Shown here: piece after piece, positions 1-7,116 of the stretch
How the letters are laid out: each line of letters starts with the position of its first letter
Numbering within the stretch: the first letter of the stretch is position 1
NCBI GenBank assembly: GCA_025353235.1
Contig: JANXQZ010001242.1
Location: 1 to 10,499, forward strand
Length of the DNA: 10,499 bases
Reading direction: 5' to 3'
Source of the DNA: Bryobacterales bacterium
Lineage (GTDB): Bacteria > Acidobacteriota > Terriglobia > Bryobacterales > Bryobacteraceae
Notes under the pieces: model-generated
What the model was told of the DNA's origin: nothing
Database searches by the model: none
Seen by the model: the letters and a program-made list of their open reading frames with translations, nothing else
Position numbers and translations under genes: made by a program

Positions 1-207
1 GTCGTCTGGGCGGAGGCCGTTAGACAGAGGAAGGAGAAGGTCAGCGGAAAAACCGGATTTCGCATGCGGGACAGACTCTATTATGAATGGAAACCGATTC
101 ATGCGAACAAGTTGCTTACCGCTTGCTTACGCGCACGGCTCAGTAAGCGCTACCGAGCCGCGCACGTGAGTAAGCGGTTTCTAAGCTGCCCAAAGCTCGC
201 GGCTTAG
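1..207 (+). CDS. possible 3' end of a convergent gene, unrecognised
   Basis: Reading frame 1 is open from the left edge to a TAG at 205-207. The 68-residue tail is basic and aromatic (for example RDRLYYEWKP near residues 23-32, then several Arg/Lys-rich stretches), which looks like a protein C-terminus, and third positions lean towards G/C. It would overlap the 3' end of the minus-strand glycosyltransferase by 68 bases, in antisense. I do not recognise the family. Against it: the stretch is short, other frames are also open here, and a competing minus-strand frame starts with ATG at 102 and runs open to the left edge. If real, it is the end of a gene lying mostly outside the window. Confidence 0.3.
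   Translation, partial: VVWAEAVRQRKEKVSGKTGFRMRDRLYYEWKPIHANKLLTACLRARLSKRYRAAHVSKRFLSCPKLAA
112..176. repeat. cluster of four GCTTAC/GTAAGC repeats at the operon 3' end
   Basis: TTGCTTAC occurs at 112-119 and again at 123-130, 11 bases apart. The inverted form AGTAAGCG occurs at 142-149 and 169-176. The layout is therefore two direct copies followed by two inverted copies. Between them lies a second potential hairpin: CGGCTC at 136-141 pairs with GAGCCG at 155-160, and the stem can be extended by a GCGC/CGC pairing around one bulged base. The cluster covers the stop codon of the last glycosyltransferase gene. It could form a transcription-end structure, but there is no T-run after the stem on the minus strand, so it is not a canonical intrinsic terminator. 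Confidence 0.4.
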
Positions 208-1285
208 GCTTCTCTAATACCTGGTAGACATATCCCTCCAGTTCAGCGGCGCGATGAGCGGAAGTGTGTCGGGCCAGGATGCGTTTCCTCGCCCGCTCCC
301 CGATTCGCATGCGCTCGTCATCCCGCATCTGGCGCAGGATTACGAGCGACTCATCAGTGGAATGCGACACCAAAATTTCTTTGTCGATTGTGAAGATCGT
401 TTCCAGACCGCCCCAGTAATCGCTGACAATCGGCGTGGCGCAGGCCGCCGCCTCAAACAGCCGTACGCTCGGGGAGTAGCCGACCCGAACCATGTCAGCT
501 CTGGTCACATTCAGCGTAAAGCGTTGCGAGTTGTAGAATGCACGGTGGTCGGCGGGTGGCAAGTGATCGATTCTCTGCACGTTGGACGGCCACGCCATGT
601 CCGGGGGATAGAGCGGCCCCGCCACCAGGAAACGGCCATCGTGAATGCGTCGAGCAGGTTCCAGCATTAACGCTTCGAGCGCAGGCTGCCGATCCTCTCC
701 ATAGGTGCCTAGATAACCCATGTCCCAGCGAGGCGGCGTGGACTCGGGAAAATAAAGTTCGGGATCAACGGAGCAGTACAGGACTCGAGCGCAAGGCGAG
801 CCGTATTGCTTTTCAATGTGGCGCAGCGCCGGGCCGCCTGTGAACGATAGATAGAGATCGAACCGGGAAATGAGCGAGCCGGCCAGATACTCTTCGTCCC
901 CGCGCTGCAGCTTGGCCAACGTCACGGGCGTATCGATGTCGTAGAAGGCAGTGGTGCCCCGAGCAATCTTGGTGGCCCAGGAGCCGACTGCAACGCCGTC
1001 GGGCACATACGATCCGATGATGACGACGTCTGCCTGCCGGACGTCGCGTGTGAATCGCTCCTTCAGATCTTCGACGGATTGGTAGAGTTCCACGCGGCAG
1101 TAAGAAGGGTTAGGAAGATCGCGGTTGTTGGCGTACCATTCGGTGTCGCGCTCCAGGAAGAGGACGTCATGTCCGCGCGCTTTCAGTTCCCGAACCAGGC
1201 CGCGATAGGTGGTCGCATGGCCGTTCCCCCAGGACGAAGTAATGGAGAGGCCGCAAACTACAAAGCGCAGGGGGGAGTGGCTCAC
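140..1285 (-). CDS. CgeB-like glycosyltransferase, third tandem copy
   Basis: This 381-residue protein is probably a cytoplasmic retaining glycosyltransferase of the GT-B fold that transfers an activated sugar; its acceptor is unknown. The N-terminal domain has a GNGHATTYRG segment (residues 20-29), the region around the donor/acceptor cleft in this family, and DIDTP at 116-120. The C-terminal domain has RLFEAAACATPIVSDYWGG (275-293), the usual group 1 transferase donor-binding region with its acidic residue, followed by a helical tail. The start is GTG at 1285, which overlaps the preceding stop as GTGA; a purine-rich GGGGA lies about 9 bases upstream. It is the closest relative of the next gene upstream: the DxDxP and FEAAA...SDYW blocks align. 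It is the last recognised gene of the six-gene operon. The family call is firm; the sugar and acceptor cannot be read from the sequence. Confidence 0.85.
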   Translation of the reverse strand: MSHSPLRFVVCGLSITSSWGNGHATTYRGLVRELKARGHDVLFLERDTEWYANNRDLPNPSYCRVELYQSVEDLKERFTRDVRQADVVIIGSYVPDGVAVGSWATKIARGTTAFYDIDTPVTLAKLQRGDEEYLAGSLISRFDLYLSFTGGPALRHIEKQYGSPCARVLYCSVDPELYFPESTPPRWDMGYLGTYGEDRQPALEALMLEPARRIHDGRFLVAGPLYPPDMAWPSNVQRIDHLPPADHRAFYNSQRFTLNVTRADMVRVGYSPSVRLFEAAACATPIVSDYWGGLETIFTIDKEILVSHSTDESLVILRQMRDDERMRIGERARKRILARHTSAHRAAELEGYVYQVLEKPKPRALGSLETAYSRARLGSAY

Positions 1286-2367
1286 GCCAGAGTCCCCGCT
1301 AACGCGCCGCTGAGGACGCGATCCACTTCGAAGGCTCGCTGCGCGTAAGTATGTTCTGCCAGAACCCGGCGTCGGGCGGCTTGGCCTATTTCGCGGGCTC
1401 GCTCAGGCGAGAGCGATTTAAGATGCTGCGCAACTTCTTCCCCGTCACGCGCCACCAGGATCTCCTTTTCTGGCTCCAGGAACATTCCGATTCCTTCCCA
1501 ATAGTCGGTTATGATGCAGGCCGCCGCTCCAGCCGCCTCGAACACGCGGGTAGCGGGCGAGAAACCATAACGAGCCATGCTTTCGCGGCTGATATTCAGC
1601 ACGGCCTGCGGGGTGCAGTTGAAGGCGTTGTGATCGGCGGTGAACAGGTGGCCTTGGTATTTCACGTTTGGGGGCACGTTCTTGTCGCTCCACCCGCTGC
1701 CTGCCAGGAGGAATTGTTTGTCAGGCGCCAAGTGTGCGGCTTTTAGGAAAAAATCATCGACGCGGGCCTCGCGATCAGGCAAGCGGTTCCCTAGGAAAGC
1801 TAAGTCGGTTTCGAAGCGCAGATCGCGTTGCACGGGAAAGTGCGTCGCGGGATCGAGCGCATTGTAGATCGGCACGCACTCGCGGGCCCCCTGCTCGATG
1901 TATGCCTGAACGACAGGATCGCCGCCGCCATAAGTGAAAATCCAGTCGTAGCGCGGGAGAAGCTTACGGAGCGGATCAGAGTCGTTGTTCTGCAAGCGAT
2001 CAAGCGTGGCGGGCGCATCCACGTCCCAGAAGATAGTCAGGGCATCGCGCTGCTTCACCTCGAGCACTGCCCCCTCCAGCAGTTCGTCGAATACTCCCAC
2101 CCCGCTCGCCTTCACGATCAAGTCGGCCGACCCGGCAGAATCGAGCGCGGCATACACACCGTCTGTCCCCTCGCTTGAATAGACCACCACTTTTGCCCAA
2201 GTCGGGTCTTCGATATCGCGGTGTTGCTGGCGGCCGTAGGCATCAGGCTCGTAGAAAGTAAACTGATGACCGCGCGCGGCCAGAGCGCTTAAAATTCCGC
2301 GGTAATACGTGGCCGCACCGTTCCAATACGCCGAGACCAGGCTCGATCCAAAAAAAGCGATACGCAT
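1282..2367 (-). CDS. CgeB-like glycosyltransferase, second tandem copy
   Basis: This 361-residue GT-B fold transferase has no signal peptide or membrane segment. Landmarks are WNGAATYYRG (15-24), DVDAP (115-119), a GGG turn at 147-149 and VFEAAGAAACIITDYWEG (275-292), the C-terminal donor-binding region. The start is taken as ATG at 2367, which shares one base with the upstream stop (TGATG) and has GGAG (bases 2376-2379 on the minus strand) 8 bases upstream. A TTG one codon earlier (2370) is possible but less likely. Its 3' end overlaps the next gene by 4 bases. It is strongly similar to the downstream copy and more distantly to the upstream one, so the three probably arose by duplication and now add successive sugars or act on different acceptors. 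That last point is inference. Confidence 0.87.
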   Translation of the reverse strand: MRIAFFGSSLVSAYWNGAATYYRGILSALAARGHQFTFYEPDAYGRQQHRDIEDPTWAKVVVYSSEGTDGVYAALDSAGSADLIVKASGVGVFDELLEGAVLEVKQRDALTIFWDVDAPATLDRLQNNDSDPLRKLLPRYDWIFTYGGGDPVVQAYIEQGARECVPIYNALDPATHFPVQRDLRFETDLAFLGNRLPDREARVDDFFLKAAHLAPDKQFLLAGSGWSDKNVPPNVKYQGHLFTADHNAFNCTPQAVLNISRESMARYGFSPATRVFEAAGAAACIITDYWEGIGMFLEPEKEILVARDGEEVAQHLKSLSPERAREIGQAARRRVLAEHTYAQRAFEVDRVLSGALAGTLA

Positions 2368-3482
2368 CAAGAGTGCTCCATTGCCAATTCCAGAGGCGCT
2401 GTGATTTGAAGGATCGTCAGCAACTGGTCCACTCGGTGCTTGCAGGAGTGCCGTTCCAAGATAGTGTGGCGCCCATTTTGGGCAAGCTCTCGCGACAGAG
2501 CCGGATCGTTCAAGACATCGCGCAAATGCTTCCGCATCTCGGTGCCGCTGCGCGCCATCAGAAAATCCTTGCCCTCCGTGAAGAGACCCTCGCAGTCATT
2601 CCACGGTGCGCTGACCAGGGGAATTCCGCACGCGAGCGCCTCAAATGGCCTGATAGTCGGGATGCCAGGCAGTGCTTCCGTGTACGGGCGCCTAGGCACG
2701 TGCACCGTGACTCGGTACTTGGAAAATTCCAGCGGCGCCTCGAAGTTGGGCAGCCAGCCGCCGTACTCGATATCGTTGTTGGCCAGCAGCGCTTGTGCGT
2801 AGTCGGGATAGCGAACGCCATGCATGCGCGCCCGCAGGCCGAGCCGCTGCACGGGTTCGATCAGATACTCCAGCAATTCAGCGGTGCGCTCCTCGTCGCC
2901 CCAATTGCCGATCCACACCAAGTCGCCCTCTTTGGACGCAGCAGGGAGCGGGCGAAAGAGACGCGCGTCGGCAGCCTCGTGCCACGTCCAGACTTGACGC
3001 GCCCATCCTCGCTTGAGGTAAATTTCGCGAATCGCATTGCCGAAGGCGAGCACGCCGTCGAATCCTGACAGGTCGTACGCTGCCATGCTATCCGGGTCAG
3101 TGGCAGATCGATGATGCGTATCGTGGAAAAGCAGCGCGTACGGCCGCGTGGACTGCCGATGCTCGCCAATTCGGCTAATCAACGCATGGTCATTCCATTC
3201 ATGGACGATGACCAGGTCCGCTCCGTCAAGCGCGCGATCCAAGTCGAGGGTCGCGGCATCGTATTGGACGCTGCGCAGTTGCGGATAGTGCGCTTGGAAT
3301 GCCCTCAACGGGGCTGGTCCGTGCTCCTGGATCAGATTGGTGACGCTCCACGCGTCCGCAGGTTCATAGACGATAAAATCGTGTCCGCGCGCGATAAACT
3401 CGCTTGCCACGCCTCGGAGGAAGTGCGCGTTCCCGTGATTCCAATCGGAGATGAGGGAATGGTAAAAACCGACTATACGCAT
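2367..3482 (-). CDS. CgeB-like glycosyltransferase, first tandem copy (divergent)
   Basis: This 371-residue protein belongs to the same family as the two downstream copies but is more diverged. It keeps the N-terminal pattern (MRIVGFYHSL, then HGNAHFLRG at 16-24 and ARGHDF at 31-36) and the C-terminal RPFEALACGIPLVSAPW (278-294). Where the other copies have DxDxP it has a histidine-rich HDTHH (120-124), which hints at a different substrate. It also has a WIGNWGDEERT segment (190-200), typical of the start of the second Rossmann domain in these proteins. ATG at 3482 is supported by GAGG at 3490-3493 (7-base spacing) and a 10-base overlap with the preceding gene. The start codon sits in a perfect 12-base palindrome (3478-3489), probably by chance. 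It is probably cytoplasmic; acceptor and donor are unknown. Confidence 0.85.
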   Translation of the reverse strand: MRIVGFYHSLISDWNHGNAHFLRGVASEFIARGHDFIVYEPADAWSVTNLIQEHGPAPLRAFQAHYPQLRSVQYDAATLDLDRALDGADLVIVHEWNDHALISRIGEHRQSTRPYALLFHDTHHRSATDPDSMAAYDLSGFDGVLAFGNAIREIYLKRGWARQVWTWHEAADARLFRPLPAASKEGDLVWIGNWGDEERTAELLEYLIEPVQRLGLRARMHGVRYPDYAQALLANNDIEYGGWLPNFEAPLEFSKYRVTVHVPRRPYTEALPGIPTIRPFEALACGIPLVSAPWNDCEGLFTEGKDFLMARSGTEMRKHLRDVLNDPALSRELAQNGRHTILERHSCKHRVDQLLTILQITAPLELAMEHS

Positions 3483-4537
3483 GCATGCGCCTCATACGCG
3501 TCCAAGTATGCGTTGACCATGCGTTCGGGAGTGAACGAAGCGGCGCGACGCAGTGCTGCGTTTGCCAGGCGAGTTCGTAGCAATTCGTTTTCGATGAGCA
3601 GGCCGAGCGCATGGCGCAGATCATTTTGAGAGCTTACGAACAGGGCGGCCTCGCTCCAATTTTCTCGCAAGCTGGGGATATCGCCTAGCACCAGGGCGCA
3701 ACCGGAAAGGGCTGCCTCCAGCACCGAGAGGCCGAACGGTTCATAGCGGGCCGGCAGAGCGTAAATGCTCGCTTGCGCCATCTGATCGGCCACTGCCTCT
3801 GAAGAGAGTTGGCCGAGGTACTGCACGTTGTTGTGTCGTATTCGTTCGCCAGGTTCCCCAGCCAGGCGAACCGGCCATGGAATTTGGGTGGCGACACCGA
3901 TGAGGGCTGACACGTTTTTCGCTTCGTCCCATAAGCGTCCGGCAGCTAACAGGAACGGCTCCTTCGCTCCCGGATTGAATAGCCTTGTGTCGCGCCCGTT
4001 CGGAATCACGGCCGTCTCCCTGAACGGACCATAGTGCGCATTCAGCGTTGCAAGCATCGCATGAGACGGTGCCGCGACCAGCCTTGCCGCGCGAAGTCCT
4101 TGACGAACCCGCGCAGCATAGGAGGTCCACTCGGGCGGGGCTGCGATTCCATGAACGGCCTCCCACCACGAAAGAACGCACGAATGTCCCACTACCAAAA
4201 CCGGCGCGCACCAATCCAGATCTCCCTGCGCATAGTTGTTCAGGTGGATCAGATCGGGCGTATAGCGAGCCTCGATTCCTAGCAACCAGTCGCCCGCGCG
4301 ACGGACGTCGTCCCACGGCTCAGGCATCCACTCCAGCTTGTAAGCGCTCTCGAATAGCTGCACGTTAGGGAGGCTGGCAACCTGCGCGAGCTGCGCGCCG
4401 GAAGGGAATCCGCCCATGGCCGCCAGATAGACTTCAACGCCGCGCGCCCCCAAAGCGGCGGCCAGCTCCACAGAGTAAGTCCAGACGCCACCGACCGTAT
4501 CGGTGGTCATCAAAACGGATTTGGGTTTACGCCCCAT
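3473..4537 (-). CDS. glycosyltransferase, GT4-type
   Basis: This 354-residue GT-B protein resembles the broad GT4 family, whose retaining enzymes use nucleotide sugars (UDP-, GDP- or ADP-linked). Visible landmarks: TTDTVGGVWTY (11-21), the glycine-rich donor/acceptor loop; VIPNGRD (177-183), the usual linker to the second domain; AGRLWDEAKN (199-208), with Arg201 and Lys207 in the phosphate-binding positions; and EPFGLSVLE (266-274), the EX7E motif with Glu266 and Glu274. There is no signal peptide or membrane segment. ATG at 4537 overlaps the radical SAM gene by 11 bases; the upstream ribosome-binding sequence is weak, as is common for coupled translation. A second Met at residue 10 lacks a better site. 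Its place just after the radical SAM gene suggests it works on the same product as the three transferases that follow. Confidence 0.88.
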   Translation of the reverse strand: MGRKPKSVLMTTDTVGGVWTYSVELAAALGARGVEVYLAAMGGFPSGAQLAQVASLPNVQLFESAYKLEWMPEPWDDVRRAGDWLLGIEARYTPDLIHLNNYAQGDLDWCAPVLVVGHSCVLSWWEAVHGIAAPPEWTSYAARVRQGLRAARLVAAPSHAMLATLNAHYGPFRETAVIPNGRDTRLFNPGAKEPFLLAAGRLWDEAKNVSALIGVATQIPWPVRLAGEPGERIRHNNVQYLGQLSSEAVADQMAQASIYALPARYEPFGLSVLEAALSGCALVLGDIPSLRENWSEAALFVSSQNDLRHALGLLIENELLRTRLANAALRRAASFTPERMVNAYLDAYEAHACV

Positions 4538-5816
4538 GCGATGTCAGCTCAAGTTGAACCAGCGATACCGGGCGCTCCTCCTGAATGTCGCTGAACTCGG
4601 TAAAACCGTTCAAGTAGAAGTCGTGCGCCCGCTCCCAAGCATCGTCGGTAGTAGCGCCCCACCTCTTCGTGTAGTCGGGCGAACCTGGGTACGGGAACAA
4701 AGGGACGGGCCTATTCGCCCACACTCCACGGTCAATCAGGTACTGCCGCCAAGTCTCGATATCGCCCGCGTTGTCTTCGTGCATTTCGAGCAGATTAGCC
4801 TGCACGAAAGGAACGCGCTGCTTCGCGTGAATCAGCCGATCCGCCAACTCCTGCGTGGTCATCTTGCACTTCTTGTCAAGCTGCTTGCGGCCTTCCTTGG
4901 TGATGCTTTCCACTCCTGCTTCGATGGAGACGCAACCTGCGGCACCCAGCAAGTCCAGCATTTCGGGCGTCCACAGATCGATGCGGGTTTGCACGCCGAA
5001 CTTCAGCTTTCTTTGCGCACAAGCTTCCAGCAACTCGCGATTCGGCAGGAAAATTTCGTCGATGAAATACACGTACTCCACGCCTGCTCCTAGCAGCCCA
5101 TCCAGCTCTTCCAGGATCACAGGCAGCGGACGCTTCCGGTAGAGGTTGCGGAAGTTGTCCTTGGCACAAAAGGTGCAATGATATGGGCAGCCGCGCGACG
5201 TTTCCATCTCCGCGCCAGGCCCGGCCGGAGCGACATCGAACCGGTGGTGATGGTGGGAATGCCGCGCCAGCACATCGGCGGGCCAGTGCAGCGCGGGGAG
5301 GTCCGCCATATTCGAAGAACGGGGCGAGCCTTGCACCCGAATACTGGAACCCGCCCTATAGCAAATGGAAGGAACTTGGTCCCAATCACCCACGAGTTGC
5401 GGCAGGAGCTCTTCGCACTCACCAATCACCACGACGTCCATCCCCAACTTCTGCAACGCGGTCCGAGGAGTGGTGGAGGCATGCGGTCCCACGCCTACCA
5501 GCGTCCCGGCCACGTCTTTGAGATTCTGAACCACGCTTTGAGGAACCCGCAATTCGGGAGGCGCGCAACGCCAGAACAAGTAGCTGGGGGCGGTAGTGAC
5601 CACCGTATAGTCCGGCCTGAAAGCAGCGACCCGCGCCTTCATCTCACCGTAATCTAGACAGTCAATCTGTCCATCGACAATGACCACCTCGTGCCCCGCC
5701 GTCTCCAGCAGCGCCTTCGAATACCCAAATTCGAGCGGCAGGTGCGGGTCGCGGCAGCCAAAGTAAATGCTGCCCTCAAACGACCACGTGGGATTCACCA
5801 ACGCGAATTTGGCCAT
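4527..5816 (-). CDS. B12-binding-domain radical SAM enzyme
   Basis: This 429-residue protein has two parts. The N-terminal Rossmann-like part (about 1-150) resembles the cobalamin-binding domain seen in radical SAM methyltransferases and ring-forming enzymes: GHEVVIVDGQ (41-50), VGVGPHAS (107-114) and GECEELLPQL (132-141). As usual in that class, no DxHxxG motif is seen. The C-terminal part is a radical SAM barrel with CPYHCTFC, Cys210, Cys214 and Cys217 forming the CX3CX2C site for the 4Fe-4S cluster. A natural run of histidines (HSHHHH, 186-191) lies just before it. The start is ATG at 5816, sharing one base with the epimerase stop (TGATG); upstream in-frame codons overlap the epimerase and are rejected. 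The family typically methylates unactivated carbons or rearranges substrates; the substrate here is unknown. From memory, similar enzymes occur beside CgeB-like transferases in a conserved rhizobial gene set (TIGR04295-like, 'rhizo-twelve'). I could not check this. Confidence 0.85.
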   Translation of the reverse strand: MAKFALVNPTWSFEGSIYFGCRDPHLPLEFGYSKALLETAGHEVVIVDGQIDCLDYGEMKARVAAFRPDYTVVTTAPSYLFWRCAPPELRVPQSVVQNLKDVAGTLVGVGPHASTTPRTALQKLGMDVVVIGECEELLPQLVGDWDQVPSICYRAGSSIRVQGSPRSSNMADLPALHWPADVLARHSHHHHRFDVAPAGPGAEMETSRGCPYHCTFCAKDNFRNLYRKRPLPVILEELDGLLGAGVEYVYFIDEIFLPNRELLEACAQRKLKFGVQTRIDLWTPEMLDLLGAAGCVSIEAGVESITKEGRKQLDKKCKMTTQELADRLIHAKQRVPFVQANLLEMHEDNAGDIETWRQYLIDRGVWANRPVPLFPYPGSPDYTKRWGATTDDAWERAHDFYLNGFTEFSDIQEERPVSLVQLELTSHGA

Positions 5817-6931
5817 CAGCCCACCACCAGCCCGCGGGATGCTAGCTCCTCGCGCATCTCTGAAGACCTGTCGAAAGCGATCTGACCGTCCAGCCAAGCT
5901 GCGAGGTCCACCAACCCATCTTCTAGCCCGACCTCGGGGGCGTAGCCAAGCACGTTGCGAGCCTGCGCGATGTCCGGAAAGCAGTGCCGGATGTCGCCGA
6001 CGCGATATTTCCCGGTGATCTCGGGCTCGATCCGCTTACCCAGCACTTGCGCCATTTTGCGCGCAATCTCGCTCACCGTGTACTGGCTTCCGCTGCCCAC
6101 GTTGAAGACCTTCCCAGCAGCTTGGGGAACCTCCATCGCCAAGCGGCAGGCGCGCGCTACATCATGAACGCTGACGAAGTCGCGCAACTGCTGACCATCT
6201 TCAAAAATCAGAGGCGCTTTGTTATTTAGCAGCCGCGAGGCGAAAATCGCCAGCACGCCGGTGTAGGGATTGGAGAGCGCCTGGTTGGGGCCGAAGGCGT
6301 TGAAGAAGCGCATGCCTACCGTGGGAATGTTGTAAGCGCGGCCAATCATCAAGCACATGCGCTCCTGATCGTATTTCGAGAGCGCGTACAGCGATTCGAG
6401 CGAGGGTGTTTTCCATTCCGGGGTTGCGACGGGCTTCAGCAAGTCGCCCTTAGGACCGTGCAGTTCCCAATCGTTCCGGCGTAACTGGTCGAGAGTCCGT
6501 TCGATATTTGAGTGAGTGGAACCGTCCGGTCCCTGATACAGACCTTCACCGTACACGCTCATGCTGGACGCGACCACGAGCCGTTCCACTGGCTGCTCAA
6601 TGAGAGCCTCCAGTAAGATGGCCGTGCCGTAGTTATTCACACTGGTATAGCGGGCCAGCTCATACATGCTTTGGCCGACCCCTACTATGGCGACCAGATG
6701 ATATACCGCGTCCACCCCACGAAGCGCTTTTCGAACGGCGTCGGCGTTGCGGATGTCCTCGACGATCAAATCCACTTCCGGATTTAAGTAAGGCGGCACC
6801 TTGCGGTCGGGTCCGTGGACCTGAGAGGATAAGTTATCCAGGACTCGTATCCTGTAACCCTTCCCTAACAGCTCATCAGCCAGATGGGAACCGATGAATC
6901 CGGCCCCTCCGGTGATCAGAATCTGTTTCAT
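5816..6931 (-). CDS. NAD-dependent sugar epimerase, possibly dTDP-L-rhamnose 4-epimerase type
   Basis: This is a 371-residue extended short-chain dehydrogenase/reductase acting on a nucleotide sugar in the cytoplasm. It has the N-terminal NAD-binding GGAGFIGS (Gly8, Gly11, Gly14) with Asp32 at the end of strand 2, the catalytic Ser123/Ser125 region (SSMSVYG), and YALSK with Tyr182 and Lys186. RFFNAFGPNQ (208-217), NPYTGV (221-226), RDFVSVHD (250-257) and a GDIRHCF block (312-318) match substrate-binding regions of the UDP-glucose 4-epimerase group. An insert at about 140-175, including KPVATPEWK (166-174), recalls enzymes that epimerise dTDP-L-rhamnose to dTDP-6-deoxy-L-talose; this refinement is from memory and less certain. 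ATG at 6931 has a strong AGGAGA site (6941-6946) 9 bases upstream, the best in the operon, as expected for its first gene. It would supply the sugar donor used downstream. Confidence 0.85.
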   Translation of the reverse strand: MKQILITGGAGFIGSHLADELLGKGYRIRVLDNLSSQVHGPDRKVPPYLNPEVDLIVEDIRNADAVRKALRGVDAVYHLVAIVGVGQSMYELARYTSVNNYGTAILLEALIEQPVERLVVASSMSVYGEGLYQGPDGSTHSNIERTLDQLRRNDWELHGPKGDLLKPVATPEWKTPSLESLYALSKYDQERMCLMIGRAYNIPTVGMRFFNAFGPNQALSNPYTGVLAIFASRLLNNKAPLIFEDGQQLRDFVSVHDVARACRLAMEVPQAAGKVFNVGSGSQYTVSEIARKMAQVLGKRIEPEITGKYRVGDIRHCFPDIAQARNVLGYAPEVGLEDGLVDLAAWLDGQIAFDRSSEMREELASRGLVVG

Positions 6932-6979
6932 CCCGTGTCTTCTCCTGTGCGCGGTTTTACGTCTAAAGTAAGATTGTTT

Positions 6980-6992
6980 GTTCCTCAGGAAC
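6980..6992. promoter_or_regulatory. 13-base palindrome, possible operator
   Basis: GTTCCTCAGGAAC is a perfect inverted repeat with 6-base arms around one central base. It lies about 34 bases upstream of the epimerase ribosome-binding site, where a dimeric regulator controlling the operon could bind. No regulator gene is visible in the window, so its role is inferred from position and symmetry only. Confidence 0.35.
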
Positions 6993-7020
6993 TTTCATCT
7001 TTTTTTCAAATGCGTATCTT

Positions 7021-7091
7021 GGAAAACATTTGTTACTTTGTGTAAGTCAAGAATCCCGCAAACTAGTGCCGCTCGCACTGAAATGTTTTCC
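7021..7091. repeat. perfect 11-base inverted repeat with nested hairpin
   Basis: GGAAAACATTT at 7021-7031 is exactly complementary to AAATGTTTTCC at 7081-7091, with 49 bases between. Immediately inside the right arm is a second small hairpin, AGTGC at 7065-7069 with GCACT at 7075-7079. The whole lies just upstream of the haloperoxidase start codon at 7117. It could be a folded mRNA leader or a pair of operator half-sites that loop; the sequence cannot decide. Confidence 0.5.
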
Positions 7092-7116
7092 GCCCCGAAC
7101 GCACTATGGATTACCT

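Larger units (their letters stand above)
6932..7116. promoter_or_regulatory. divergent control region between the glycan operon and the haloperoxidase gene
   Basis: This 185-base, relatively AT-rich gap separates the start of the six-gene minus-strand operon from the plus-strand haloperoxidase gene, so promoters for both should lie here. I found no convincing -35/-10 pair on either strand; TATCTT at 7015-7020 is only a weak plus-strand -10 candidate. The gap holds a T-run at about 7000-7006, a 13-base palindrome and a long inverted repeat (both listed separately). Confidence 0.6.

Noticed and set aside
2373..3068. 231-residue plus-strand open frame
   Set aside because: Antisense to a well-supported CgeB-like transferase and with no recognisable domain.
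3478..3489. 12-base palindrome at the start of the first CgeB-like gene as an operator
   Set aside because: It is inside overlapping coding sequence of a coupled operon and made of a simple repeated GCATGC; coincidence is more likely.
3741..4316. 191-residue minus-strand frame inside the GT4 gene
   Set aside because: Out-of-frame shadow on the same strand; the GT4 frame carries the catalytic motifs.
4503..5093. 196-residue plus-strand open frame
   Set aside because: Antisense to the radical SAM and GT4 genes; no domain or ribosome-binding site seen.
5817..5897. 27-residue N-terminal extension of the radical SAM protein
   Set aside because: It overlaps the epimerase 3' end in another frame; the ATG at 5816 forms a TGATG junction and gives the normal B12-domain N-terminus.
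7030..7116. TTG start at 7030 extending the haloperoxidase N-terminus
   Set aside because: The extra residues are not family-like and lie within the inverted-repeat region; ATG 7117 is the better start.
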